Below are positions 29,378 through 38,174 of a stretch of DNA of 64,000 nt, piece after piece. The notes under the pieces were generated by a model. The model did not search any database. It worked only from the letters and a program-made list of their open reading frames with translations, and was not told the DNA's origin. The position numbers and the translations under genes are program-made. Position 1 is the first letter of the stretch. Each line of letters opens with the position of its first letter. Origin of the DNA: Lysobacteraceae bacterium PS02065 (GTDB lineage Bacteria > Pseudomonadota > Gammaproteobacteria > Xanthomonadales > Rhodanobacteraceae); contig JASCPI010000001.1 of assembly GCA_029959555.1 (NCBI GenBank), forward strand, positions 62,001-126,000, written 5' to 3'.

Positions 29378-32329
29378 ATGCTCGTTGTCCGCCTGCTCCT
29401 CGCCGTGCTGCTCGCGCTCGCCGCGTGCTCGGGCGCGCATGCGCTCGATCCGGGACGTGCGCTCGACGAGTACACGGTGACCAGCTGGACGATGGAGGAC
29501 GGGTTGCCGCACAACCTCATCCTCGGCATGACCCAGGACGCCGAGGGCTTCATCTGGGTCGGCACGTGGGAAGGCGCGGCGCGCTTCAACGGCCGCACGT
29601 TCACGGTGCTCGACGCCTACACCGTGCCGGACATGCGCCTGCTCGGCGTGCGCAGCATCGTGCGCGACCGCGACGACGCGATGCTGTTCGGCACCGCGCA
29701 GTACGGCGTGATCCGGCATGCCGGCACGACCTGGGAAACGCTCGGTGGCACCGCCGGCGCGGCGCTGCGCGTGACCACGCTGCTGCGCGCGCGCAACGGC
29801 GACCTCTGGATCGGCACCGAGCACGGCCTGCACCGACTCGACACCGCAGGGGTGCTGCACGACCCCGAAACCGGCTCGGCGCTCGATGCCGTGCACATCT
29901 TCAGTCTTCTCGAGCGGCCGGACGGCAGCCTGCTCGTCGGCACGTACCGCGAACTCCTGCGCGTCGTCGGCGACACCATCGAACGCTGGGGCAACCTGCA
30001 CGCCCTGCCGCAAGGCCAGGTACGCACGCTGGTCGGTTCGCGCGACGGCATGGTGATCGCGGGCGGCGACGGCGGCGCCTGGCGCATCGATCCCGATGGC
30101 CAGACCACGCGCCTGCTCGACATCCGCGTCGAGTCGATGATCGAGGATCGCGAAGGCGCCCTGTGGATCTCGACGGCATCGCAAGGCCTGCTGCGTCTCG
30201 TCGACGGACGTTTCGATCGTTTCACGACCGGCGCGCTCAACGACGGCCGCGGCAGCACTGCGCTCATGCAGGACCGTGAAGGCCTGGTCTGGTTCGGCAC
30301 GACGAATGGCTTGCGCCGCGTCACCGATGGCCCGGCGCACGGCATCGTCAGCAACGACGGCCTCGGCCACGGCTACGTGCGCACGATCCTCGAGACCGCC
30401 GACCACACGATGTGGATCGGCCACGCGGACGGTCTCGATCGCATGCGCGACGGCAGGATCGAAGGCATCGCCCTGCCCGGCCCGGGCACCAAGGGCTCAT
30501 CGGTGCTCGCACTCGGCGCGGCATCGGACGGCGGCGCCTGGCTCGGCACCTACGATCGCGGCGTGCTGCGCATCCCGGGCGACAGCGCGCATCCCGGCGA
30601 TGCGCCGACCGTGATCGACCAGGCCGGAGGATTGCCGTCGAACCACGTGCGTGCCGTGCTCGAAGACTCCGACCGCAGCCTCTGGATCGGCAGCACCGGA
30701 GGCCTGACGCACTGGCGCGACGGCGCATTCCAGACCTACACGGTCGATGACGGCCTGCCGGCCGATTTCGTGCGCGCGCTGCACCGCAGCGCCGACGGCA
30801 CGCTGTGGATCGGTACGCCGACCGGCATCGCCGCGCGTTCACCCGACGGGCGCTTCCGCAGCTGGAAGCCCGGCGACGGCTTCCCCGCCATGGGCAGCTT
30901 CGACTTCCTCGAGGATCCGGACGGCACGCTCTGGGTCGCCAGCGACGGGGGCCTGCTGCGTCTGCGCGACGGCCGCTTCAGTGTCTACGACCACCGCCTG
31001 GGCCTGCCGCGCAACACGGTGTTCCGCGTGCTCGACGACCGCCAGGGCCATCTGTGGCTGTCCAGCAACCATGGCGTGTTCCGCGTCGCACGCAGCTCGA
31101 TCGACGAAGTCGACGCCGGCACGCGCCAGCAGCTCGTCGTCGACGTGATCGACCGCAACGACGGCATGCCGAGCAGCCAGACCAACGGCGGCAGCTCGCC
31201 GGCCGGCTGGGCGACGATGGACGGCACGATCTGGTTCCCGACCGCGGCCGGCGTCGCCGTGATCGACCCGAAGCGCGTCGGCAAGCCCTCCGACAGCGAC
31301 CTTCCGGTCGCGATCGAGCGCATCGGCGTGGACGCCACCGTGCAACCGACGGCGAAAACCGTCGCGCTCGACACGCACGCACGCCGCCTCGCGATCGGTT
31401 ACACGGGCCTGCACTTCCGCGCACCGGGCAACCTGCGCTACCGCTACCGGCTGGTCGGCTTCGACGACCACTGGCTCGACGCCGGCACGACGACCGAGGC
31501 GGTCTACACGAACCTGCCACCCGGGACGTTCCGCTTCGAAGTCCAGGCCGCGTTGACCCCGGTCGACTGGAGCGACGCGACACCGCACGCGACGACCACA
31601 CTCGACGTGGTGGTCGCGACACCGTTCTGGCGCAGCGGCTGGTTCATCGGCCTCGTCGCGGTGTGCGTGCTGCTGCTGCTCGACGGCCTCTACCGCTGGC
31701 GCTCGGCGACCATGCGCAGCCGCCAGCGCCGCCTCGCCGACATCATCGAACAGCGCACGAGCGAACTGCGCGCCAAGAACGAGGCGCTCGAACAGGCCAC
31801 GCTCGAACGCGAGAAGCTCATGCAGCAGCTCGCCCACCTCGCCCTGCACGACTCGCTCACTGGCCTGCCGAACCGCCGCGCCGGCGATGCCTACCTGCCC
31901 GATGCGATCGAGAAGTCACGACACGATGGCGGCAAGGTCAGCATCGGCCTGCTCGACATCGATCACTTCAAGCGCATCAACGACGAGCACGGCCACGCGG
32001 TCGGCGATGCGGTACTGCGTGCCGTCGCGGACATGCTGCGCCGCGATTTCGGCAACGAAGTGTTCGCGGCGCGCCACGGCGGCGAGGAATTCCTGATCGT
32101 GCTGGGCGGCCTCACCGCCGACCAGGCACTCGAGCGCTTCGAGCAGGTGCGCTCGCGCATCGCCGCGAGTGGCGTCGCCGGCGGCGTACGCTGCACGGTC
32201 AGCATCGGCGTCGCCCACTCGACCGAAGCCACGACGCCACGCGACCTGCTCGCGATGGCCGACCGGCGCCTCTACCGCGCCAAGCGCGCAGGACGCGACC
32301 GTGTCGTCGCCGAGGACATCGAGATCTGA
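29378..32329 (+). CDS. Diguanylate cyclase with periplasmic two-component-type propeller sensor
   Basis: About 983 residues. The ATG at 29378 starts a signal peptide (MLVVRLLLAVLLALAACSGAHA); a GTG at 29342 is less likely. Residues about 30-650 are reg_prop propeller repeats (GFIWVGTWEGAARF, GDLWIGTEHGL and others), then a Y_Y_Y domain (FRAPGNLRYRYRLVGFDDHWLD), one transmembrane helix (WFIGLVAVCVLLLLDGLY), a coiled coil and a GGDEF domain with active-site RHGGEEF. It makes c-di-GMP in response to a periplasmic signal. The canonical RxxD inhibitory site before GGEEF is not seen. A stand-alone gene; the ligand is unknown. Confidence 0.93.
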   Translation: MLVVRLLLAVLLALAACSGAHALDPGRALDEYTVTSWTMEDGLPHNLILGMTQDAEGFIWVGTWEGAARFNGRTFTVLDAYTVPDMRLLGVRSIVRDRDDAMLFGTAQYGVIRHAGTTWETLGGTAGAALRVTTLLRARNGDLWIGTEHGLHRLDTAGVLHDPETGSALDAVHIFSLLERPDGSLLVGTYRELLRVVGDTIERWGNLHALPQGQVRTLVGSRDGMVIAGGDGGAWRIDPDGQTTRLLDIRVESMIEDREGALWISTASQGLLRLVDGRFDRFTTGALNDGRGSTALMQDREGLVWFGTTNGLRRVTDGPAHGIVSNDGLGHGYVRTILETADHTMWIGHADGLDRMRDGRIEGIALPGPGTKGSSVLALGAASDGGAWLGTYDRGVLRIPGDSAHPGDAPTVIDQAGGLPSNHVRAVLEDSDRSLWIGSTGGLTHWRDGAFQTYTVDDGLPADFVRALHRSADGTLWIGTPTGIAARSPDGRFRSWKPGDGFPAMGSFDFLEDPDGTLWVASDGGLLRLRDGRFSVYDHRLGLPRNTVFRVLDDRQGHLWLSSNHGVFRVARSSIDEVDAGTRQQLVVDVIDRNDGMPSSQTNGGSSPAGWATMDGTIWFPTAAGVAVIDPKRVGKPSDSDLPVAIERIGVDATVQPTAKTVALDTHARRLAIGYTGLHFRAPGNLRYRYRLVGFDDHWLDAGTTTEAVYTNLPPGTFRFEVQAALTPVDWSDATPHATTTLDVVVATPFWRSGWFIGLVAVCVLLLLDGLYRWRSATMRSRQRRLADIIEQRTSELRAKNEALEQATLEREKLMQQLAHLALHDSLTGLPNRRAGDAYLPDAIEKSRHDGGKVSIGLLDIDHFKRINDEHGHAVGDAVLRAVADMLRRDFGNEVFAARHGGEEFLIVLGGLTADQALERFEQVRSRIAASGVAGGVRCTVSIGVAHSTEATTPRDLLAMADRRLYRAKRAGRDRVVAEDIEI

Positions 32330-32468
32330 CGTGTGCACCGGCAGAGTCCGCTCTGCGGCTTCCACCCGGCGCCGACATGCGGACCACCGGTAGGGCAGAG
32401 TCGCCTGCACCGCATGAGCGTCTGCGAATCCAAGGACGCTTCCACTCGCCTCGCGTCGCACCACATGC

Positions 32469-32783
32469 TCAGCGATCGTCGCGCGAATACACCCAGCCGT
32501 CGTCGACGCGAACGGGGAACTTCGCGGTCGGCTCGTAGGCGGGCGGGCACAGCGCCGCGCCCGTACGCACGTCGAAGCGCGCACCATGCCGAGGGCATTC
32601 GACCTCGTGGCCGTCGAGCGGACCGCCGGTGAGTTCGCTGCCGTCGTGCGTGCAGACGTCCTCGAGCGCGTACAGCTCGCCGTCGACGTTGAACACGACG
32701 ATCGGCGTGTCGCCGTCCCAGCCGGTCTGGTACTCGCCCGGCAGCAGCTCGGCCATGTGGCAGATGCGCACCCAGTCGCCCAT
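32469..32783 (-). CDS. Rieske [2Fe-2S] ferredoxin, oxygenase-ferredoxin type
   Basis: A 104-residue protein that is essentially one Rieske domain. The ligand motifs are CTHDGSELTGG and CPRHGARFD (C-x-H...C-x2-H). Small soluble proteins of this type carry electrons to ring-hydroxylating oxygenases or nitrite reductase NirD-like partners, but no oxygenase is in the window. GGGAG lies 7 nt before the ATG. It is divergent from the regB-like kinase gene with 114 bp between starts, so the promoter region may be shared. Confidence 0.93.
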   Translation of the reverse strand: MGDWVRICHMAELLPGEYQTGWDGDTPIVVFNVDGELYALEDVCTHDGSELTGGPLDGHEVECPRHGARFDVRTGAALCPPAYEPTAKFPVRVDDGWVYSRDDR

Positions 32784-32897
32784 CGTGGTCTCCCGCGTAA
32801 ACCGGGCATGGAACCCGAACCCCGCAGCCGATTCAAGCGCGCCCCCTGCGACGCCCGGTCGCGCGTCGCCACGTGAGGCCGCGCGCATACTGCCGCG

Positions 32898-34139
32898 ATG
32901 GGCCGCATCGCTCCTTCCGTCATCGGCACGTTGTGCGCGCTGCGCTGGCTCGCGGTGGTCACGCAGGCCGCCACGGTCGCGGTCGTCACGCTGGTCATGG
33001 GCGTCGCCCTGCCCGTCGCGCCGATGGCCGCGGCGATCGCGCTGCTGGCGCTGTTCAACGCCTGGGCGACCTGGCGCACGCGGCGCGGCGAGGGCATCGC
33101 GGCGCCGGAGCTGTTCGCGCACATCGTGGTCGACGTCGTCGTGCTGGCCTGGCTGATCGGCTGGAGCGGCGGCATCGCCAATCCGTTCACGTCGCTGTTC
33201 CTGCTGCCGATCGCGTTCGCCGCGCTCGCCCTGCCGCTGCGCTGGATGCACGCGACCGCGATCGCCTGCGGGCTCGGCTACGCCGCATCGGCGATCTTCG
33301 GCCGCGGCCTGCCGCACGTGCACGGCCCGATCGGCGACGCATTCGACCTGCACCTGATCGGCATGGTCGTGAACTTCCTCGTCTCGGCCGGCGTGGTGCT
33401 GTACTTCTTCGCGCGCCTCGCCTCGCTGCTGCGCGCACGCGAACGCGAGCTCGCCTCGTTGCGCGAACGCTTCGCGCGCAACGAGGGCATCGTCGCGCTG
33501 GCCACGCACGCGGCCTCGGTCGCGCACGAACTCAACACGCCGCTGGCCACGCTCATGCTCATGCTCGACGAACTGCTCGACGACGACACGGTGCCCGCCT
33601 CGCTGCACGAGGAGCACCGCACGATGCGCCAGCTCGTCGACGTCTGCCGCGACCGCGTGCAGGCGCTCGCGGTACCGGCCGCCGGCGTCGACCCACGCGC
33701 CGGCGCGGCACGCGTCGACCTCGACGCCGAGATCGAACGCTGGACCCTCGTGCGACCCGCCATCGACCTCGAGCGCCACGGCGACATGCCGGCGTCGACG
33801 CGTGTCGATGCGGCCATCGGGCACCTGCTGCAGGCCCTGCTCAACAATGCGGCCGACGCGGGCGAGGCGGCCGGTCGCCCGCGTGTGCAGCTGCGCCTCG
33901 ACCGCGATGCACACGGCCTGCACGGCGAGGTGCGTGACTTCGGCGCGGGCTTCGATCCTGCGCACAGCTTCCTGCCCGGCCGTGCATTCGGCAGCAGCAA
34001 GCCCGGCGGGCTCGGCGTCGGCCTCGCGCTCTCGCACGCGACGGTCGAACGCCTCGGCGGCAGCTTGTCGATGCAGCCGGCCGCTGACGGCCACGGCATC
34101 TGCGTGCGCTTCAGTCTGCCGATGGCGGAGGCCGCATGA
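32898..34139 (+). CDS. Redox-responsive sensor histidine kinase, RegB/PrrB/RoxS family
   Basis: A 413-residue protein with six predicted N-terminal helices, including the RegB quinone-binding heptapeptide GGIANPF (residues 91-97). The H-box is SVAHELNTPLAT (His210), followed 40 residues later by Cys250 in LVDVCRDR, the same spacing as the redox-active cysteine of Rhodobacter RegB. ATPase boxes follow (LLNNAADAGEA, DFGAGF, GGLGVGLAL). It senses quinone and thiol redox state and phosphorylates the RegA-type regulator encoded 43 bp downstream. RegB-type kinases commonly control respiratory oxidases such as the cbb3 genes about 4 kb away. Confidence 0.92.
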   Translation: MGRIAPSVIGTLCALRWLAVVTQAATVAVVTLVMGVALPVAPMAAAIALLALFNAWATWRTRRGEGIAAPELFAHIVVDVVVLAWLIGWSGGIANPFTSLFLLPIAFAALALPLRWMHATAIACGLGYAASAIFGRGLPHVHGPIGDAFDLHLIGMVVNFLVSAGVVLYFFARLASLLRARERELASLRERFARNEGIVALATHAASVAHELNTPLATLMLMLDELLDDDTVPASLHEEHRTMRQLVDVCRDRVQALAVPAAGVDPRAGAARVDLDAEIERWTLVRPAIDLERHGDMPASTRVDAAIGHLLQALLNNAADAGEAAGRPRVQLRLDRDAHGLHGEVRDFGAGFDPAHSFLPGRAFGSSKPGGLGVGLALSHATVERLGGSLSMQPAADGHGICVRFSLPMAEAA

Positions 34140-34182
34140 GCGCATCGCGACGCAGGCTTGGCATGTCCTCGCGAGGCCGCGC

Positions 34183-34725
34183 ATGAACGGCCTGCTCGTC
34201 GACGACGATGCGCTCTACCTGCGCACGCTGCAACGCTCGCTCGAGAAGCGCGGCCATGTCGTCGCGACCGCGAACGATGCGGCGAGCGCGCTCGCGCTGG
34301 CCCACGAACGTGCGTTCGAGTTCGCATTGGTCGACCTGCGCCTCGAGCACGACTCGGGCCTCGATCTCGTCGGCCCGCTGCGTGCCCTGCATCCGGACAT
34401 GCGCATCGTGCTCGTGACCGGCTACGCGAGCGTCGCGACCGCGGTCGAGGCGATCAAGCGCGGTGCCGACGACTACCTCGCCAAGCCGGCGAGCCTGGCC
34501 TCGGTGCTGCGCGTATTGCGCGGCGAACCCGCACCCGATGACGAGGCGCCATCGATGGTGCCGCTGAGCCGCCTGGAATGGGAGCACATCCAGCAGGCGA
34601 TGGTCGACACGCGCGGCAACGTCTCGGCCGCCGCACGCCTGCTCGGCATGCATCGCCGCTCGCTGCAACGCAAGCTCGCCAAGAAGCCGGGCCGCGAACG
34701 GCGACCGCTCGACGAACTCGACTGA
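34183..34725 (+). CDS. Response regulator, RegA/PrrA/ActR family
   Basis: A 180-residue protein. The receiver domain has the acidic pocket LLVDDD, phosphoacceptor Asp in ALVDLRLEHDSG, Thr in LVTGYAS and Lys in YLAKPAS. A short linker leads to a Fis-type helix-turn-helix, GNVSAAARLLGMHRRSLQRK, characteristic of RegA. GCGAGG precedes the ATG by about 6 nt. The gene follows the kinase by 43 bp and is its evident partner. By family it is a global redox regulator of respiration; the targets here are inferred, not shown. Confidence 0.92.
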   Translation: MNGLLVDDDALYLRTLQRSLEKRGHVVATANDAASALALAHERAFEFALVDLRLEHDSGLDLVGPLRALHPDMRIVLVTGYASVATAVEAIKRGADDYLAKPASLASVLRVLRGEPAPDDEAPSMVPLSRLEWEHIQQAMVDTRGNVSAAARLLGMHRRSLQRKLAKKPGRERRPLDELD

Positions 34726-35013
34726 GGCCGACGGAAGACGATATCGCGACGACGCGGCGCTTCATCACGAGCGTCGCGGCTCGAACCGCGCAATGACGGG
34801 AAGGTGTGCGCACGCCCCCGGTCGTCGAAGCACGACGTGCCGCCATCCCTCACTGAAGAAGGTGTGGTGGAGAGGCCGGCCAGGTGACGGGACTCGGACG
34901 TGGTACTTCACGGGCCTGTCTGTCCCGCACGTCGCATGGCGGGGTATCGGGTGCCTGAGCTGCATGCAGCAATCGACGCCGACTCGCCGTCCCGCAGCGT
35001 ACGGCCCGAAACG
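34726..35013. other. Intergenic gap without recognised features
   Basis: Convergent space between the regA-like gene and the TonB receptor. Apart from the receptor's terminator at its right end (35014-35040), I see no gene, repeat or RNA signature here. Confidence 0.6.
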
Positions 35014-35040
35014 AAAAAACCCCGCCCGAGAGGGGCGGGG
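35014..35040 (-). terminator. Rho-independent terminator of the TonB receptor gene
   Basis: The stem CCCCGCCC/GGGCGGGG with a short loop lies 33 bp past the receptor stop. On the minus strand it is followed by six Ts (A6 at 35014-35019 on the plus strand). It is the strongest intrinsic terminator in the window. Confidence 0.9.
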
Positions 35041-35072
35041 TCGGCAAGGGATGCGCCGAGTTCGTGGAGAGA

Positions 35073-37457
35073 TCAGAACGCGTACGTGGCCGTCAGCGTG
35101 TAGGAGCGGCCGTCGCCCGGCGTCGCCCAGCCGTTGTTGCGGATGCGCGTGTAGTACTCCTTGTCCGTCAGGTTGTTCGCGTTGAACTGGAACCCGAGGT
35201 TGCGGTTGACGCGGTAGGCGACCATCGCGCGATGCACCCAGTAGTCGGGCGACTGCACGAGCGGACCGTTCTGGTACGTCGCCGAATGCTGCTGCACGGT
35301 GTTGTCGGCCTGCCAGGTGGCGCCGTAGCCGACCTGCCACTGACGCGTGATGTCGTAGGTCGTCCACACGCTGAGCGAACGCTCCGGCGTGTTCACGAGC
35401 GGATCACCCTTGGTGTAGTCCTGGCCGAGGCCGGCGACGTAGTCCGATACACCCTGCAGCACCTCGCTGTCGAGCAGCGCGAGGTTCGCGTACACGGCCC
35501 ACTGGTCGGTGATCAGGCCGGACACGCCGAGCAGGATGCCGTCGACGCGTGCTTGGCCGTCGAGCGCCTGGTAGCCGGACACGTTGGTCGGATCCGGGTC
35601 GTTGACGCGGTAGTTCTCGCGGTCGTTGCGGAACACCGAGCCGGTCAAGGAGAGGCGGCTGTCGAACAGGTCCCACTTCACGCCGAGCTCGTAGCTGATC
35701 GCCGATTCCGGATCGACCGAGCAGTTCGCGGTACCGGTCGGCGGGTTCGGCAGCGGAGTCGGCGGCGCGGTGCACGAGCCGTTGACCGAAGCCTTCGACG
35801 GCGTCTTCGAGTTGCCGTAGGCGAAGTACACCGTGCCGTTCTCGACCGGCTTGAACACGAGGCCGGCGCGGTACGAGAACAGGTCGTCGGCGTTCTTGGT
35901 CGGCACGCCCGCGCCGGTGATCTGGCCGATGTTGGTGCCGGTCGACGAAACCGTGTACGCCGTCGAGCTGCCTTCATTGCGCTCGTAGCGCGCGCCGAGG
36001 CTCAGCATCCACTTCTCGCCGAACTTGAGCGTGTCGAACGCGTACAGCGCACGGTTGTCGAGTTCGCCGTCGGTCTTTGCGGTCAGCGTCCTGTTGATCG
36101 GCCCCGTGTAGTACGAATCCGGGTTGTAGATGTCCATGAACGGCAGGTGCGCGGGGGCCGCGTACGGGTTCGTGCCGTCCGGGTTGCGGAACAGGCTCGA
36201 CACGTCGAGTTCGAACGTCTCGTGCATGAACGAGAAGCCCGTCACGAGCGTGTGCTGGACCGGACCGGTCGAGAAGGTCGTGGTCAGGTCGGTCTGGTTG
36301 TAGAGCGTCTTGTTGGTGGTATCGCGCACGTAACCACGCGGGCCGCTCGGGAGGTACGAACCGACCGGCGTGGTGATGCCGTTCGCCGTACAGCTGGTGC
36401 CCGTCGGCGTGAGGTTGTTCGGCAGGCACCACGTGCCCTGCACCGCGTCGACGACACTGAGCTGGTCGACCGTCTGCGCACGCGCGAGGTTGCGCAGCGA
36501 CATCGTCTCGTTGAACTGGTGGTCGATGACGACCGTGAACGCGTCGACCTCGATCTCCTGCTTGTCGATGTTGCGGTAGCCGTAGAAGTTCGACGGATCG
36601 ACGCCGTCGAGCGGACGGCCGTTGAAGAACGGCATGCCGTACTGCGGGATGTTGTCGTCTTCCTGGTGCAGGTAGCTCAGGGTGACGTGCGTGTCGGTGC
36701 CGAGGCCGAACGCGATCGACGGCGCGAAGCCCCAGCGTTCGAACTTCTCGACGTCGCGGCCCGGCACGTCGTTCTCGTGCGCCATGAGGTTGAGGCGCAC
36801 CGCGGTGTGTTCGCCGACCATGTGGTTGGTGTCGGCGGTCAGGCGACGATAGGCGTCGCTGCCGAGGCCGGCGCTGATCGTCGTCGCATCGCCTTCCTTC
36901 GCGGCCTTGCTGACGAGGTTGATCGTGCCGCCGACCGAGCCCGCGCCCGAGTAGACCGAGTTCGCGCCGTTGGTCAGTTCGACCTGCTCGAGGTTGAACG
37001 GATCGGTGCGCGTGTACTGCGCGCTGTCGCGCACGCCGTCGACCGTGATGTCGTTGCTGGCCGAGAAGCCGCGCAGGTTGATGCTGTCGCCGTAGCCGCC
37101 GCCGCCCTCGCCCGCGCCGAACGTGATGCCCGGCAGCGTGCTGAGGATGTCGCGCAGCGTGAGCAGGTTCTGCTCCTTGATCGTCTTTTCGGTGACCACC
37201 GAGATCGTCTGCGGCGTGTCGCGAAGCAGCTCGGTGTATTTCGGCGAGTTCTTCACCTGCTGGCCTTCGACGTGGACCGTGTCGAGCTCGGCGTCTTCAC
37301 GCGGCGTCGAACGACGCGACGACTGCGCATCGGCGTCGTCGGACACGACATCGGCGGCATGCGAGGCGGACACACCCGACACGAGGGCGAGCGCGATCGC
37401 GGCGATCAGCACCTTGCGGGTCGGCGCGGTGCCGACGGACGAGGACGGAAGCGTCAT
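35073..37457 (-). CDS. TonB-dependent siderophore receptor (catecholate type, Fiu-like)
   Basis: A 794-residue outer-membrane receptor. A signal peptide (VLIAAIALALVSGVSASHA) is followed by a plug domain with SPKYTELLRDTPQTISVVTE, the siderophore-receptor TonB plug pattern, and DSINLRGFSASNDITVDGVRD. A 22-strand barrel ends in the usual aromatic residue (TLTATYAF), with NLGFQFNANNLTDKEYYTR near the end. It imports a ferric siderophore using TonB energy. A GGAG site precedes the ATG. A Fur-like box overlaps the promoter about 130 bp upstream, and a strong terminator follows. The operon at 38-43 kb probably handles the imported iron. The exact ligand is not assigned. Confidence 0.94.
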   Translation of the reverse strand: MTLPSSSVGTAPTRKVLIAAIALALVSGVSASHAADVVSDDADAQSSRRSTPREDAELDTVHVEGQQVKNSPKYTELLRDTPQTISVVTEKTIKEQNLLTLRDILSTLPGITFGAGEGGGGYGDSINLRGFSASNDITVDGVRDSAQYTRTDPFNLEQVELTNGANSVYSGAGSVGGTINLVSKAAKEGDATTISAGLGSDAYRRLTADTNHMVGEHTAVRLNLMAHENDVPGRDVEKFERWGFAPSIAFGLGTDTHVTLSYLHQEDDNIPQYGMPFFNGRPLDGVDPSNFYGYRNIDKQEIEVDAFTVVIDHQFNETMSLRNLARAQTVDQLSVVDAVQGTWCLPNNLTPTGTSCTANGITTPVGSYLPSGPRGYVRDTTNKTLYNQTDLTTTFSTGPVQHTLVTGFSFMHETFELDVSSLFRNPDGTNPYAAPAHLPFMDIYNPDSYYTGPINRTLTAKTDGELDNRALYAFDTLKFGEKWMLSLGARYERNEGSSTAYTVSSTGTNIGQITGAGVPTKNADDLFSYRAGLVFKPVENGTVYFAYGNSKTPSKASVNGSCTAPPTPLPNPPTGTANCSVDPESAISYELGVKWDLFDSRLSLTGSVFRNDRENYRVNDPDPTNVSGYQALDGQARVDGILLGVSGLITDQWAVYANLALLDSEVLQGVSDYVAGLGQDYTKGDPLVNTPERSLSVWTTYDITRQWQVGYGATWQADNTVQQHSATYQNGPLVQSPDYWVHRAMVAYRVNRNLGFQFNANNLTDKEYYTRIRNNGWATPGDGRSYTLTATYAF

Positions 37458-37572
37458 GGGGGATCTCCAGGGAAGTACAGGAAGCGGACATGAAAGACCC
37501 GCGCGAGGAACGGCGCGGGTCGACGGTGTGGAGGCGCCCCGGCGCGCGATGGCAGCGCGTGGCGTAATGCGA

Positions 37573-37602
37573 ATTTAACCATTAACGAGAATGATTCGCA
37601 AT
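37573..37602 (-). promoter_or_regulatory. Promoter overlapped by Fur-box-like operator, TonB receptor gene
   Basis: Minus-strand -35 TTGCGA (37596-37601), 17-bp spacer and -10 TTAAAT (37573-37578). A 19-bp Fur-like box, AACGAGAATGATTCGCAAT (plus strand, 37584-37602), covers the -35 and spacer and shares 11 of 15 positions with the 7-1-7 Fur consensus. Iron-loaded Fur would block RNA polymerase. The same arrangement precedes the PepSY operon. Confidence 0.7.
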
Positions 37603-37839
37603 AAAGAATGTAAAGATTCGTTTGCGTCCTGATGCCGGGGACATGCGGCGGATTGGCGCAGTGGCCTCACCGCATCGGAGTCGCGCGATAGACGTTCGCG
37701 GTGGCATCAGTCCGCCCTCCGTTCCGGAGAAGCGCGTGGTGCGAGGCATCACAGGGATCACTGCCGAATTGCCTGCGGCGGTTGCGCCTTGCGACGTGGA
37801 GCCGTCACCGACCTGCATCGTCCCTCGAACAAGAACCCC

Positions 37840-37987
37840 GTCGCCCCGGCGCAGGCCGGGGCCCAGTGCCTTTCGATGCCGTGGTGGGCCTGGAAGAGAG
37901 ACCAGGGACGTCGGTAGCGCCGCGTCGTGGATCGGGTCCTGCTCGTCACCCGGAGAGGCGCTGGGCCCCGGCCTGCGCCGGGGCGAC
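37840..37987. repeat. 148-bp element with perfect 27-bp terminal inverted repeats
   Basis: The left arm (37840-37866) begins GTCGCCCCGGCGCAGG and the right arm (37961-37987) is its exact reverse complement over 27 bp, with 94 bp between. This resembles a miniature non-autonomous mobile element or a REP-type pair. It encodes nothing credible; open frames here are artefacts of the repeat. It lies in the 717-bp gap between the TonB receptor promoter and the flavoreductase gene. Confidence 0.85.
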
Positions 37988-38066
37988 GTGTCGTGAGGAT
38001 CGACTCCGCCTCGGGTGAATCGTGAGCGGCAGCCCCTTCGACTCGAGGCGGGCTGTCGCGGAAGCC

Positions 38067-38090
38067 TAGGCGTAGGCGTAGGCATAGGCG
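38067..38090. repeat. Short tandem hexamer (TAGGCG x4)
   Basis: Four consecutive hexamers, TAGGCG TAGGCG TAGGCA TAGGCG, in the intergenic space. Just beyond, 38121-38156 is a decayed copy of the 98-bp repeat unit start (ACGGAACCCGCACGGCGGAT). Confidence 0.7.
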
Positions 38091-38174
38091 GGAACCATCT
38101 TCCGACGCAGCGCACGCCTGCGCGACGGAACCCGCACGGCGGATTCCATCATCGGCTGTAGGCGCCGCCGGAAA

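Noticed and set aside
32341..32356. Short hairpin GCAGAG-TCCG-CTCTGC after the cyclase gene
   Set aside because: 6-bp stem without a T tract; too weak to call a terminator.
37582..38115. A 177-codon open frame (and shorter ones) across the gap after the TonB receptor promoter
   Set aside because: It is made of the inverted-repeat element read through (RRRPGPSA and ALGPGLRRGDG-like stretches) and overlaps the Fur box. No ribosome site and no family resemblance.
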